A stretch of DNA of 64,000 nt from contig OY821741.1 in the NCBI GenBank assembly GCA_963682055.1, positions 21,212,711 to 21,276,710 of the forward strand, given 5' to 3'. Made by a program: the position numbers and the translations under genes. The stretch comes from Primula veris (taxonomy: Eukaryota; Streptophyta; Magnoliopsida; Ericales; Primulaceae). The notes below the pieces were generated by a model. The model had not been told where the DNA came from, did not search any database, and was given only the letters and a program-made list of their open reading frames with translations. Below, one piece after another: positions 42,201 to 53,209 of the stretch. How positions within the stretch are numbered: the first letter of the stretch is position 1; every line of letters starts with the position of its first letter.

Positions 42201-44293
42201 TATGGAAAGGTAGAAAACCCAATGTAAAGTATTTTCAAGTTTTTGGATGTGTTTGCTACATTCTCAGAGATAGAGAGCATCTTGGTAAATTTGACTCTAA
42301 AAGTGATAAAGGGATTTTTCTTGGTTATGCTCAGAATAGTAGAGCATTTAGAGTCTTCAATCAAAGAACAAACTGTGTTATGGAATCTTATAATGTGTTA
42401 TTTGATGACCTAAAAACTGTTGATGAGATTACAGGTGATGATGAACAGGCTGAGACTGCAGAAAAAGAGAAAGAAGAGACTCAACAAACTGGAAGTCCCA
42501 GAGTGGTTGGAAGTCCAGTTGCAACTGAAGTTACAACTGAGGTTGGAACTGAGGTTGGAACCACAGTTGAAACCCAGAATGCTGCTGAGTCTGAAGAAGA
42601 AGAAGAAAGTTCTCATGTTCAGTCAACTAGCAGGCCTCGCTATGTAAGGACTCAGAAAAATCATTCTCTTGACAATGTCATAGGAGAAGTTACTTCAGGT
42701 ATGAAAACCAGAGGTAAAAGAAATAATGTTGTTCACTTTGCTTGTTATATCTCTCAGTTAGAACCTAAGAATATAAAAGAAGCTTTAGAAGATAGTGAAT
42801 GGATTTTAGCTATGCAGGATGAATTGGCTCAATTTGAGAGAAATGATGTATGGACTTTAGTACCCAGACCTTCTAATAAAAATGTTATAGGGACTAAATG
42901 GATTTTTAGAAATAAAAGTGATGAGGATGGAGTGATTATCAGGAATAAACCTAGGTTGGTAGCTCAGGGTTATACACAAATTGAGGGAATTGACTTTGAT
43001 GAAACCTTTGCACCTGTAGCTAGAATTGAATCCATTAGAATGCTATTATCTCTTGCATGTCTGTATGATTTTAAACTGTTTCAACTTGACATAAAGAGTG
43101 CTTTTCTGAATGGTGTGATTAATGAAGAGGTTTATGTCTGTCAACCTAAGGGATTTGAAGATCCAAACCTTCATGAACATGTTTATTTGCTGAAAAAGGC
43201 CTTGTATGGTCTTAAGCAAGCTCCTAGAGCTTGGTATGATAGATTAACCAAGTTTTTGCTTGAAAAAGGTTTCAACAGAGGGGGAGTTGATAAAACTCTG
43301 TTTACCAAGAAAACTACAAAGGATATAATAATTGCTCAAATATATGTTGATGACATTGTTTTTGGATCTACTTCTAATAAAAGGGTAGAAGAATTCATTT
43401 CTGATATGAAGAATGAATTTGAAATGAGTGGTGAAGGAGAACTAACTTACTTTCTAGGATTGCAAATTAAACAGAATGAGAAAGGAATTTTCCTTTGCCA
43501 AAGTAAGTATGCAGACAATCTTGTTAAGAAGTTTGGTCTAAGTGAGAGTAATGAAAAGAGAACTCTTATGAGTACTACCCTTAAACTGTCTAAAAATGAT
43601 AAAGGAAAAAGTGTTTGTCCCAGTCTTTATAGATCCATGATTGGAAGTTTGCTGTATTTAACTGCTAGTAGACCAGACCTTTGCTTAAGTGTAGGAGTTT
43701 GTGCCAGATATCAAGCAAATCCTTTAGAACCTCATCTTCTAGCTGTCAAAAGAATTCTAAGGTATGTAAAAGGAACACCTCATCTAGGCCTATGGTATTC
43801 TAAAGATACAAACCATTTTCTTAGTGGCTACTGTGATGCAGATTGGGAAGGAAACATAGATGATAGAAAGAGTACTTCTGGTGGGTGTTTTTATTTTGGG
43901 AACAACCTTGTTTCTTGGTTCAGTAAAAAGCAAAATTGCATATCTTTTTCTACTGCTGAAGCAGAATATGTTGCAGCTGGACGTGGATGCACTCAATTAA
44001 TTTGGATGAAACAGATGTTAACTGATTATAATGTTAAACAAGAAGTATTAACTCTGTTTTGTGATAACAAAAGTGCTATAGATTTAGCTAAAAATCCAGT
44101 TCAACATTCCATAACCAAACATATTGATCTAAGGCATCATTTTATAAGAGAACTAGTTGAAGAAAAGAGCTTAATTTTAGAACATGTTTCAACTGAAAGA
44201 CAATTGGCAGATATTTTCACAAAACCCCTTGATACAAACAAGTTTGAATCATTAAGAAGTGACATAGGGGTATGTCATTATCAATCTAATTGA
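39299..44293 (+). CDS. gag-pol: Sirevirus gag-pol polyprotein, unit 3, intact frame
   Basis: 1664 codons; I find no amino-acid difference from unit 2, including the private KRTLMS (Leu) and the DADWEGN, ISFSTAEAEY and AAGRG RNase H variants. Domain positions are as for unit 2. Spacing to the unit 2 start is exactly 8916 bp. Either a very recent duplication of unit 2 or, less happily, an assembly duplication. Confidence 0.95.
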   Translation: MDLMREGNAFNKPPLLEGGVNYGVWKIRMRSFIKQQNEHAWKTVMYGWEAPTTMDSEGELILLPEDRWSADEDRKSSANSTAINLIFAGVTLSVFRYISHCETAKEAWDILQVTFEGTTKVKAFKLQQLTTQFENLRMEEDENIEQFNGRICHIAHQAGTLGEKYSDAKLVKKTLMSLPERFEIKVTAIEKSTDLDNLKLEELIGNLSTHELKFFKHKRPEKGIGFQAKKSESNVCDKMSDEEQLAFFAKKVYKKFYKKKEDDTGSSKNFQKKDNQFKTESRFNNNSTGKWNSKEKDNKEYKPKEIQCRECRGFGHIQAECANTLKRNKNAYITTHSDSDSESNSDEEDGSNFVNFMGIITEKEPTYESDCEQVSTIVTTAIETYSSDEEEPSDENITKQYLVLYEKYKCLSKQSLIISKLNVDLKDEVKSLTEKLKLQLAELTETKKIIKLLNVSASDKLDDMLSYSRGSKDISGLGYYGGKSTGKTTFIEAVAKAKTHEFDHKVRSSVATIVATRNKTQVYVKKVGSSVTTKVATMNKLNSFRDKNNFRLKLCNFCKKSGHSEIQCYLKRNRKYISQKTWLASVNKNLKWVWKVKEKATLIANNKAVINSLNAVTSNDWYFDSGCSKHMTGTASLLKNVTILTGNTVVFGGGDTGKIVGKGTLNKPGMPNIEDVFLVDGLKANLISISQLCDNEMTVKFDKERCLITNLNNDLIMTGIRSTNSCYVSEKELPQSRCNQAITNNVDIWHKRLGHVNYKTLDKLVKKELIRGIPKITAKTQSVCGDCAIRKQTKSIHKSTSQIYTKRILELVHIDLMGPMQTASIGGKKYILVVVDDFSRYSWVVFLKDKSETFELFKTLCLKLQLEKGSTSGNIARIRSDHGTEFENIKFREFCNSLGISHEFSAPKTPQQNGIVERKNRTIQEMARVMLNSKKLANRFWAEAVNTACHIVNRVYITKGTSMTAYEIWKGRKPNVKYFQVFGCVCYILRDREHLGKFDSKSDKGIFLGYAQNSRAFRVFNQRTNCVMESYNVLFDDLKTVDEITGDDEQAETAEKEKEETQQTGSPRVVGSPVATEVTTEVGTEVGTTVETQNAAESEEEEESSHVQSTSRPRYVRTQKNHSLDNVIGEVTSGMKTRGKRNNVVHFACYISQLEPKNIKEALEDSEWILAMQDELAQFERNDVWTLVPRPSNKNVIGTKWIFRNKSDEDGVIIRNKPRLVAQGYTQIEGIDFDETFAPVARIESIRMLLSLACLYDFKLFQLDIKSAFLNGVINEEVYVCQPKGFEDPNLHEHVYLLKKALYGLKQAPRAWYDRLTKFLLEKGFNRGGVDKTLFTKKTTKDIIIAQIYVDDIVFGSTSNKRVEEFISDMKNEFEMSGEGELTYFLGLQIKQNEKGIFLCQSKYADNLVKKFGLSESNEKRTLMSTTLKLSKNDKGKSVCPSLYRSMIGSLLYLTASRPDLCLSVGVCARYQANPLEPHLLAVKRILRYVKGTPHLGLWYSKDTNHFLSGYCDADWEGNIDDRKSTSGGCFYFGNNLVSWFSKKQNCISFSTAEAEYVAAGRGCTQLIWMKQMLTDYNVKQEVLTLFCDNKSAIDLAKNPVQHSITKHIDLRHHFIRELVEEKSLILEHVSTERQLADIFTKPLDTNKFESLRSDIGVCHYQSN

Positions 44294-45259
44294 ATATTCT
44301 TGCTAAATATGTCTATATTGAGTACCTTCAATAATTTTTATTTCTAAGGTTAAGTCTTAATTGAGCTATGGTGTTTTTGTTTTGAAAAAGACGCTTTTTG
44401 GTGTCTCAAAAACAGATGTGAGGTAACTTGTCCTTGAAAACCTCTCTGGTAATAGAGTTGCAAGCACAAAGTGCAAATTTTGTTTGTGGTTGCAAGCTCA
44501 GTTGCAACCTCAGTTGAAACCTCATTCTCTCAATAACTGGTTGGAAGTTCAGTTACAACTTCAGTTGAAACCTCGTGTTAAAAATACTGGTTGCAAGCTC
44601 AGTTGTAACATCAGTTGAAACCTCAGTCTATTTTATAACTGCCAAGACATAGTCTTGTGATTTTTGACATCACTTATTCTCTTTCCTTGCTGAGGTCATC
44701 AAACTAGTTTTTGTGTAGAGATAAAAACGGATTTGCTCAATATAAGCTCCTGAAATCTAATCTTTATTAAGGCTATTCAATGATAAACATATTTTCTTGG
44801 GTAAATTGCTAGATTTTCGTTTTTCAAAAGCTTGAATATCTGTCAAATTGATATCTTTATCTTGAATCAATTCAAATTCCCTTAAAAGCTTCAACTCTTG
44901 AATTTTCAAATTTGGATAAATCTGTTTAAAAAGGAATGTTTATCTGTATTAATTGCTGGATTTATCTTTTTACCAACTGTTTCCTTCGTGATTTAAGCTG
45001 TTTAATGTTTCAAATTTTTGTTGATAAGAACTTTCCTAATTTTTGGCTAAATCTGTTTCATAATTGATTTGCATGTATCTCTTTCCAATTGCAAAAGGAT
45101 ATGGACTTTATTGCTATTTATACAAAATTCTTTTTATATCCAAACTCAATTACACTTTACAGAATTACTCTCTCTCTCTCTAAACTGTACTAAAAATCCT
45201 ACTCTTTGTTAAACCCACTGCTAGGTTCTAAGTACGGTTCCAACCTCCCTGTTGCAACC
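44294..45259 (+). other. spacer between pol and ORF2, unit 3
   Basis: Same content as in unit 2: GTTGCAAC-type repeats at 44487-44636, TATTTATA near 45115-45122 and a CT run near 45168-45181. Confidence 0.6.
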
Positions 45260-46570
45260 ATGTCTAATAACCCCAATTCTGATGATGATTGCACTCTAAG
45301 AGATTTCGTGAACAAATCTTCAACAAGTCATCGCTCTAAGGCTAAGGTAAGTGAGTCCTCTTCTCCTAAGACATGTAGGACTAAAAAGCGTCCTAGGAAG
45401 AATCCTATTTATGATCCTTTTGTTGCTAAGTTTGAGTATGATAAAAAATTCAATGCAGTTGATCCTAAGTTCTGGAGTAGAAGAACTTATAGGAGATTTA
45501 GGGCTTTTTCTAGTAAAGAAATCCACTGTGAAAGGAAGCTCAATTTGGTCAGTTATCCACACATACAGGTGTATGTTGAAAAGCTGTTGCATGCAGTTGG
45601 TTTAGGAAAAACAATTACTTTTGCTGAATCTTTTCTTCCTTCTGTTGTTAAAGAATTCTATGCTAATCTTAGTAGCATTGTATTTGATGAGGGAAACCCT
45701 GCTTATGGGAGAGTTTTTCTGAGAGGTCTTATCTTGGATTTTACTCCAAAACTTATTAATGATTTCCTAAATACACCCAATCCTGCTGTTGAAGATGTTA
45801 ATTATGACTTTGAAGTCATTGCCTTGGTTCTAACTGGAAGAAATAATAGATTTGATGGGAATTCCATCAAAACATCCTCTCTCACTCTGTGTACTGCTGT
45901 TCTGCACAAAATAGCTAGGTTTAATTGGACCCCAACCAAACAACCCTCAAAAGTTAGCAAAGATATGGCTACCTTTCTGTATAAAATTATGGATTCTAGG
46001 CCTATCAACTTTGGACATCACGTCTTCAATCTCATAAGAGATTTCAGTAACACAGATTCTACTTCCACTCTCCTTCCTTTCCCCTGCCTAATATCTGGTA
46101 TGATTCTAGGCCAAGGTTATTCTATGGGCAGAAATTCTCCTATCAATATCATGAATGAACCCTCCTCTGATTGTCCATCTGCCCTATACATTTCTGCTAA
46201 GTTGCTAAAAGAAGGGCATGTTAATGACATATCTGGAGAAAAGGGCAAAGAAAAAGAAGAAGAGACACCTAATGCTCCTTCAGAAAAGAAGAAGGGTGTA
46301 AGGTGGTATTTGAAGCAAAAGTTGGCTTACAATGAAGAAAGGAGGGCTGAGCTGGATACTGATGACTATCAAATCAAGAAGTTGCTGGAAAATCTTATAG
46401 AAAGTGAAAGTGATAGTGACAGTGATGGTGGTGCCAGTGATGGGAATGCAACTCACAGTGATGATGGCTTCTCTATAAGCAGTAAGGATGACAATGCAGA
46501 AGATGAAGAGGTGGTAAGAACCAATCCTCTCAGAGAAAGAGCTCCACATTCTGATATTCCTCGTGACTGA
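45260..46570 (+). CDS. env-position ORF2, unit 3
   Basis: 436 codons from the ATG at 45260; indistinguishable by eye from the unit 2 copy, including the PKTCRTKKR variant. Function unknown, see unit 1. Confidence 0.8.
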   Translation: MSNNPNSDDDCTLRDFVNKSSTSHRSKAKVSESSSPKTCRTKKRPRKNPIYDPFVAKFEYDKKFNAVDPKFWSRRTYRRFRAFSSKEIHCERKLNLVSYPHIQVYVEKLLHAVGLGKTITFAESFLPSVVKEFYANLSSIVFDEGNPAYGRVFLRGLILDFTPKLINDFLNTPNPAVEDVNYDFEVIALVLTGRNNRFDGNSIKTSSLTLCTAVLHKIARFNWTPTKQPSKVSKDMATFLYKIMDSRPINFGHHVFNLIRDFSNTDSTSTLLPFPCLISGMILGQGYSMGRNSPINIMNEPSSDCPSALYISAKLLKEGHVNDISGEKGKEKEEETPNAPSEKKKGVRWYLKQKLAYNEERRAELDTDDYQIKKLLENLIESESDSDSDGGASDGNATHSDDGFSISSKDDNAEDEEVVRTNPLRERAPHSDIPRD

Positions 46571-46877
46571 GTACAATGGTTGCTGACAAATAGGGGGAGT
46601 GAAGTTTATGAAGTTTATGATCAGTGTATGTTTTGTTTTGGTTTTGTTGTTCAGTTTCATTCAATTTCAAGACTCAATGTTATGCCATGTTTTTTTGGTC
46701 TTTAATATTTACTGCAATTTCAAGTTTGAAGTATGGTTGTTTTTAAATTGAATATGTGAATGATTGTGCTTATTTAAAATGCCTGAAATTCTAACATACA
46801 GGGGGAGCTTACTGATATTGAATTTGCAGGTGGATGGGATGACTTATAAACTTAATTGATTTGTCAAAACCAATGAC

Positions 46878-46889
46878 AAAGGGGGAGAT
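46878..46889 (+). promoter_or_regulatory. polypurine tract before LTR4
   Basis: aaagggggagat abutting TGTTAGG, with the upstream tttgtca/tgacaaa inverted repeat. Confidence 0.88.
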
Positions 46890-48155
46890 TGTTAGGACCA
46901 GATTCCTGGTCTAAATATTGCTTATTGTCTATTGGATTTTACTAAATAAATCCTAACTGTTACTACGAACTAAGACAGCATTGACAGGTTTTAAGTACTA
47001 GTTGTAACCTCAGTTACAACCTATGTTGACAGGTTTCAAGTATCAGTTGCAACCTCAGTTGCAACCTACTAAGTCAATAGTGACAGGTTCCAAGTACCAG
47101 TTGCAACCTCAGTTGCAACCTACTAAGTCAGTAGTAACAGGGTTCAAGTACTAGTTGCAACCTCAGTTGCAACCACAGTTCCAACCTGCTGCTCAGCAGT
47201 ATTCTGTCTAGTTCTGTGAATCTGCATAGCTGTTATTTATTAATTGTTAATTGACTCTACAGCATGCAGGATATATTCTCATATGATTCTAAAAGTTCAA
47301 TATGCGTTTAAGTGAGAATATCAAAGTGGTAAGGAAAGATTTCCTAAAAGGTATAAAGAGATTAGTTATGTTTCCTTTAAATTTATAATTCTATATCTCT
47401 ATTCTTATACTAATCCTTATCACATGTTTCAATCCTTGTTCCTTATCAATTTAGTATGATAGGTTTTAAGATTGAATAAAATCAGGAGTTAATGTTTTTC
47501 ATGAATACCTAAAAGATATCTTTTCAAGATATGATCCTTTTATATGATTCCTAGCTATAGGACAATGCTAACTCCTACAATCAAGCTGGTTATTAAACAA
47601 GTATCAACCAATGATGATTGGAGTCAATCAATGCTGAAGTATCACGCAATGCATGGGAAGATTGAAGCCAATCAACAAAGTCAAAAAGCAATCAAAAGAT
47701 ATTGAAGATTGAAGATTGTTTTTACTTGCTTATATAGTTAATAACTTGGCTTGTAATTTGTGTGTGTTCTAAATTATAAAGAACTTATTTTCTAGAGAGA
47801 ATACACGTGAGCTTTAAAAAGAAAACAATGGTGGGATGCCATTGATTTATAAGTGATAGTTATAGAGTAGGAGCAATATAGAGATAGGCAGAAAAACCTA
47901 GAGGGAGTCTAAGTGTTTTTCGTTAAGACTTGAGTCCTATATTGTAAGCTTTTTATAATATCATAATCTGGGTAAGTGCCCCGGAGACGTAGCCTAGTTA
48001 GGTGAACTCCGTTGTTAAATGTGCGTGTGATTTAATTTACGTACATTTAACATTTTACAGTTCTGTCCATTTATACACTGGGTTCTAACTGTGGTTGCAA
48101 CCTCACTTAGAACCTAACTGCAAAACTGCAACTAGAACAGCGGATAGGAATTTCA
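46890..48155 (+). repeat. Sirevirus LTR4 (shared by units 3 and 4)
   Basis: 1266 bp, no difference from LTR2 and LTR3 found by eye. The GTTGCAAC repeat block is at 46983-47189. Confidence 0.93.
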
Positions 48156-48169
48156 ATTGGTATCAGAGC
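48156..48169 (+). promoter_or_regulatory. primer-binding site of unit 4
   Basis: attggtatcagagc directly after LTR4; canonical. Confidence 0.9.
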
Positions 48170-48214
48170 TTCACACTAGATCTTACTTAGTGTGGATCCT
48201 GTGTTCTAGTAACA

Positions 48215-51200
48215 ATGGACTTAATGAGGGAAGGAAATGCCTTCAACAAACCTCCATTGCTTGAAGGAGGAGTAAACTATGGAGTATGGAAAATTAGGAT
48301 GAGGTCTTTCATCAAACAGCAGAATGAACATGCATGGAAAACTGTTATGTATGGATGGGAGGCTCCAACTACCATGGATAGTGAAGGAGAACTGATTCTC
48401 TTACCTGAAGATAGATGGTCTGCTGATGAAGACAGAAAATCAAGTGCCAACTCAACAGCCATAAACTTGATTTTTGCTGGTGTAACTCTTAGTGTATTCA
48501 GGTATATTTCTCATTGTGAAACAGCTAAAGAGGCATGGGATATTTTGCAAGTTACTTTTGAAGGAACTACTAAAGTAAAAGCTTTCAAACTTCAACAGTT
48601 AACTACTCAATTTGAGAACTTAAGAATGGAGGAAGATGAAAACATTGAACAATTTAATGGTAGAATCTGCCACATTGCTCATCAAGCTGGAACCTTAGGT
48701 GAAAAATACAGTGATGCTAAACTTGTTAAGAAAACTCTTATGTCACTCCCAGAAAGGTTTGAAATTAAGGTCACAGCTATTGAAAAATCAACTGACTTAG
48801 ATAATCTTAAACTTGAAGAACTCATAGGAAATCTAAGTACTCATGAACTAAAATTCTTCAAACATAAAAGACCAGAAAAGGGAATAGGATTTCAAGCTAA
48901 GAAATCTGAATCTAATGTCTGTGATAAAATGAGTGATGAAGAACAACTAGCTTTCTTTGCAAAAAAGGTTTACAAGAAGTTTTATAAGAAAAAGGAAGAT
49001 GATACTGGTTCATCTAAAAACTTTCAGAAAAAGGATAACCAGTTTAAGACAGAGTCTAGGTTCAACAATAACTCTACAGGAAAGTGGAATTCCAAAGAGA
49101 AGGATAACAAAGAATACAAACCTAAAGAGATTCAGTGTAGAGAATGTAGAGGTTTTGGTCATATTCAGGCTGAGTGTGCAAACACTTTAAAAAGAAACAA
49201 AAATGCTTATATAACCACTCATAGTGATAGTGATTCTGAGAGCAACAGTGATGAAGAGGATGGTTCTAATTTTGTTAATTTCATGGGAATAATCACTGAA
49301 AAAGAACCTACTTATGAAAGTGACTGTGAGCAGGTTTCAACCATAGTTACAACTGCCATTGAAACATATAGCAGTGATGAGGAAGAACCTTCTGATGAAA
49401 ACATTACTAAGCAATACCTTGTTCTGTATGAAAAGTATAAATGTCTGAGTAAACAATCCTTAATCATAAGCAAACTGAATGTTGATCTAAAGGATGAGGT
49501 TAAAAGTCTTACTGAGAAGCTTAAACTACAACTGGCTGAACTTACTGAAACTAAAAAGATAATAAAATTGCTGAATGTTTCTGCTTCAGATAAATTAGAT
49601 GACATGCTGTCATATTCTAGAGGCTCCAAAGATATCAGTGGTCTAGGTTACTATGGTGGTAAAAGTACAGGAAAAACTACTTTTATTGAAGCTGTTGCTA
49701 AAGCTAAAACTCATGAGTTTGATCATAAAGTTAGAAGCTCAGTTGCAACCATAGTTGCAACCAGGAATAAAACTCAGGTTTATGTAAAGAAGGTTGGAAG
49801 CTCAGTTACAACCAAAGTTGCAACCATGAATAAACTGAATAGCTTTAGGGATAAAAATAACTTTAGGTTGAAGTTGTGTAATTTCTGTAAAAAATCTGGT
49901 CATTCTGAAATCCAGTGTTATTTAAAAAGAAACAGAAAGTATATTTCCCAGAAAACCTGGTTGGCTTCTGTCAATAAAAATTTGAAATGGGTCTGGAAAG
50001 TTAAAGAAAAAGCAACCTTAATTGCTAACAACAAAGCTGTTATTAACTCCTTGAATGCTGTTACTTCTAATGATTGGTATTTTGACAGTGGATGCTCTAA
50101 GCATATGACAGGTACTGCAAGTCTCCTAAAAAATGTCACCATTCTTACAGGTAACACTGTTGTGTTTGGAGGTGGAGATACAGGTAAAATTGTTGGTAAA
50201 GGTACCTTAAACAAACCTGGAATGCCTAATATTGAGGATGTTTTTCTTGTAGATGGTCTAAAAGCTAATCTTATTAGTATCAGTCAACTCTGTGATAATG
50301 AAATGACTGTTAAATTTGACAAAGAAAGGTGTCTAATTACTAATCTTAACAATGATTTAATCATGACTGGAATTAGATCAACCAACAGCTGCTATGTGTC
50401 TGAAAAAGAATTGCCTCAAAGTAGGTGTAATCAAGCCATTACTAATAATGTAGATATTTGGCATAAAAGGCTTGGGCATGTGAATTACAAAACTTTAGAT
50501 AAGCTTGTTAAAAAGGAATTGATAAGAGGAATTCCTAAAATTACTGCTAAAACTCAAAGTGTCTGTGGTGATTGTGCTATACGCAAACAAACCAAAAGTA
50601 TTCACAAAAGTACTAGTCAAATCTACACTAAGAGAATCTTAGAACTTGTTCATATTGACTTGATGGGTCCTATGCAAACTGCTAGTATAGGTGGTAAGAA
50701 GTACATTTTGGTAGTTGTAGATGATTTCTCTAGATACTCTTGGGTAGTGTTCTTAAAGGATAAGTCTGAAACTTTTGAACTGTTCAAAACTCTGTGCTTA
50801 AAACTGCAACTTGAAAAGGGTTCCACTAGTGGTAATATTGCTAGGATTAGAAGTGATCATGGAACTGAATTTGAAAACATCAAGTTTAGAGAATTCTGCA
50901 ACTCCTTAGGTATAAGTCATGAGTTCTCTGCTCCTAAGACTCCACAGCAAAATGGCATAGTTGAAAGGAAAAATAGAACCATTCAGGAAATGGCTAGAGT
51001 AATGCTTAACTCTAAGAAACTTGCCAACAGATTTTGGGCTGAAGCTGTTAATACTGCCTGTCATATTGTTAATAGAGTCTATATTACTAAAGGTACTTCC
51101 ATGACAGCTTATGAAATATGGAAAGGTAGAAAACCCAATGTAAAGTATTTTCAAGTTTTTGGATGTGTTTGCTACATTCTCAGAGATAGAGAGCATCTTG

Positions 51201-53209
51201 GTAAATTTGACTCTAAAAGTGATAAAGGGATTTTTCTTGGTTATGCTCAGAATAGTAGAGCATTTAGAGTCTTCAATCAAAGAACAAACTGTGTTATGGA
51301 ATCTTATAATGTGTTATTTGATGACCTAAAAACTGTTGATGAGATTACAGGTGATGATGAACAGGCTGAGACTGCAGAAAAAGAGAAAGAAGAGACTCAA
51401 CAAACTGGAAGTCCCAGAGTGGTTGGAAGTCCAGTTGCAACTGAAGTTACAACTGAGGTTGGAACTGAGGTTGGAACCACAGTTGAAACCCAGAATGCTG
51501 CTGAGTCTGAAGAAGAAGAAGAAAGTTCTCATGTTCAGTCAACTAGCAGGCCTCGCTATGTAAGGACTCAGAAAAATCATTCTCTTGAAAATGTCATAGG
51601 AGAAGTTACTTCAGGTATGAAAACCAGAGGTAAAAGAAATAATGTTGTTCACTTTGCTTGTTATATCTCTCAGTTAGAACCTAAGAATATAAAAGAAGCT
51701 TTAGAAGATAGTGAATGGATTTTAGCTATGCAGGATGAATTGGCTCAATTTGAGAGAAATGATGTATGGACTTTAGTACCCAGACCTTCTAATAAAAATG
51801 TTATAGGGACTAAATGGATTTTTAGAAATAAAAGTGATGAGGATGGAGTGATTATCAGGAATAAACCTAGGTTGGTAGCTCAGGGTTATACACAAATTGA
51901 GGGAATTGACTTTGATGAAACCTTTGCACCTGTAGCTAGAATTGAATCCATTAGAATGCTATTATCTCTTGCATGTCTGTATGATTTTAAACTGTTTCAA
52001 CTTGACATAAAGAGTGCTTTTCTGAATGGTGTGATTAATGAAGAGGTTTATGTCTGTCAACCTAAGGGATTTGAAGATCCAAACCTTCATGAACATGTTT
52101 ATTTGCTGAAAAAGGCCTTGTATGGTCTTAAGCAAGCTCCTAGAGCTTGGTATGATAGATTAACCAAGTTTTTGCTTGAAAAAGGTTTCAACAGAGGGGG
52201 AGTTGATAAAACTCTGTTTACCAAGAAAACTACAAAGGATATAATAATTGCTCAAATATATGTTGATGACATTGTTTTTGGATCTACTTCTAATAAAAGG
52301 GTAGAAGAATTCATTTCTGATATGAAGAATGAATTTGAAATGAGTGGTGAAGGAGAACTAACTTACTTTCTAGGATTGCAAATTAAACAGAATGAGAAAG
52401 GAATTTTCCTTTGCCAAAGTAAGTATGCAGACAATCTTGTTAAGAAGTTTGGTCTAAGTGAGAGTAATGAAAAGATAACTCCTATGAGTACTACCCTTAA
52501 ACTGTCTAAAAATGATAAAGGAAAAAGTGTTTGTCCCAGTCTTTATAGATCCATGATTGGAAGTTTGCTGTATTTAACTGCTAGTAGACCAGACCTTTGC
52601 TTAAGTGTAGGAGTTTGTGCCAGATATCAAGCAAATCCTTTAGAACCTCATCTTCTAGCTGTCAAAAGAATTCTAAGGTATGTAAAAGGAACACCTCATC
52701 TAGGCCTATGGTATTCTAAAGATACAAACCATTTTCTTAGTGGCTACTGTGATGCAGATTGGGCAGGAAACATAGATGATAGAAAGAGTACTTCTGGTGG
52801 GTGTTTTTATTTTGGGAACAACCTTGTTTCTTGGTTCAGTAAAAAGCAAAATTGCATATCTTTGTCTACTGCTGAAGCAGAATATGTTGCAGCTGGAAGT
52901 GGATGCACTCAATTAATTTGGATGAAACAGATGTTAACTGATTATAATGTTAAACAAGAAGTATTAACTCTGTTTTGTGATAACAAAAGTGCTATAGATT
53001 TAGCTAAAAATCCAGTTCAACATTCCATAACCAAACATATTGATCTAAGGCATCATTTTATAAGAGAACTAGTTGAAGAAAAGAGCTTAATTTTAGAACA
53101 TGTTTCAACTGAAAGACAATTGGCAGATATTTTCACAAAACCCCTTGATACAAACAAGTTTGAATCATTAAGAAGTGACATAGGGGTATGTCATTATCAA
53201 TCTAATTGA
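48215..53209 (+). CDS. gag-pol: Sirevirus gag-pol polyprotein, unit 4, intact frame with canonical RNase H
   Basis: 1664 codons. The gag, integrase and most of the RT region match units 2 and 3 (LMSLPER, TACHIVNR, RNKPRL, five V-x-T modules). In the RNase H it alone has the residues usual for plant copia elements: DADWAGN (codon 52763-52765), ISLSTAEAEY (52862-52864) and AAGSG (52897-52899). Private changes include SLENVIG for SLDNVIG and KITPMS for KRTPMS/KRTLMS. Of the four units this is the one whose pol looks most normal, so it is the best candidate for a functional copy; activity is not shown. Confidence 0.95.
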   Translation: MDLMREGNAFNKPPLLEGGVNYGVWKIRMRSFIKQQNEHAWKTVMYGWEAPTTMDSEGELILLPEDRWSADEDRKSSANSTAINLIFAGVTLSVFRYISHCETAKEAWDILQVTFEGTTKVKAFKLQQLTTQFENLRMEEDENIEQFNGRICHIAHQAGTLGEKYSDAKLVKKTLMSLPERFEIKVTAIEKSTDLDNLKLEELIGNLSTHELKFFKHKRPEKGIGFQAKKSESNVCDKMSDEEQLAFFAKKVYKKFYKKKEDDTGSSKNFQKKDNQFKTESRFNNNSTGKWNSKEKDNKEYKPKEIQCRECRGFGHIQAECANTLKRNKNAYITTHSDSDSESNSDEEDGSNFVNFMGIITEKEPTYESDCEQVSTIVTTAIETYSSDEEEPSDENITKQYLVLYEKYKCLSKQSLIISKLNVDLKDEVKSLTEKLKLQLAELTETKKIIKLLNVSASDKLDDMLSYSRGSKDISGLGYYGGKSTGKTTFIEAVAKAKTHEFDHKVRSSVATIVATRNKTQVYVKKVGSSVTTKVATMNKLNSFRDKNNFRLKLCNFCKKSGHSEIQCYLKRNRKYISQKTWLASVNKNLKWVWKVKEKATLIANNKAVINSLNAVTSNDWYFDSGCSKHMTGTASLLKNVTILTGNTVVFGGGDTGKIVGKGTLNKPGMPNIEDVFLVDGLKANLISISQLCDNEMTVKFDKERCLITNLNNDLIMTGIRSTNSCYVSEKELPQSRCNQAITNNVDIWHKRLGHVNYKTLDKLVKKELIRGIPKITAKTQSVCGDCAIRKQTKSIHKSTSQIYTKRILELVHIDLMGPMQTASIGGKKYILVVVDDFSRYSWVVFLKDKSETFELFKTLCLKLQLEKGSTSGNIARIRSDHGTEFENIKFREFCNSLGISHEFSAPKTPQQNGIVERKNRTIQEMARVMLNSKKLANRFWAEAVNTACHIVNRVYITKGTSMTAYEIWKGRKPNVKYFQVFGCVCYILRDREHLGKFDSKSDKGIFLGYAQNSRAFRVFNQRTNCVMESYNVLFDDLKTVDEITGDDEQAETAEKEKEETQQTGSPRVVGSPVATEVTTEVGTEVGTTVETQNAAESEEEEESSHVQSTSRPRYVRTQKNHSLENVIGEVTSGMKTRGKRNNVVHFACYISQLEPKNIKEALEDSEWILAMQDELAQFERNDVWTLVPRPSNKNVIGTKWIFRNKSDEDGVIIRNKPRLVAQGYTQIEGIDFDETFAPVARIESIRMLLSLACLYDFKLFQLDIKSAFLNGVINEEVYVCQPKGFEDPNLHEHVYLLKKALYGLKQAPRAWYDRLTKFLLEKGFNRGGVDKTLFTKKTTKDIIIAQIYVDDIVFGSTSNKRVEEFISDMKNEFEMSGEGELTYFLGLQIKQNEKGIFLCQSKYADNLVKKFGLSESNEKITPMSTTLKLSKNDKGKSVCPSLYRSMIGSLLYLTASRPDLCLSVGVCARYQANPLEPHLLAVKRILRYVKGTPHLGLWYSKDTNHFLSGYCDADWAGNIDDRKSTSGGCFYFGNNLVSWFSKKQNCISLSTAEAEYVAAGSGCTQLIWMKQMLTDYNVKQEVLTLFCDNKSAIDLAKNPVQHSITKHIDLRHHFIRELVEEKSLILEHVSTERQLADIFTKPLDTNKFESLRSDIGVCHYQSN

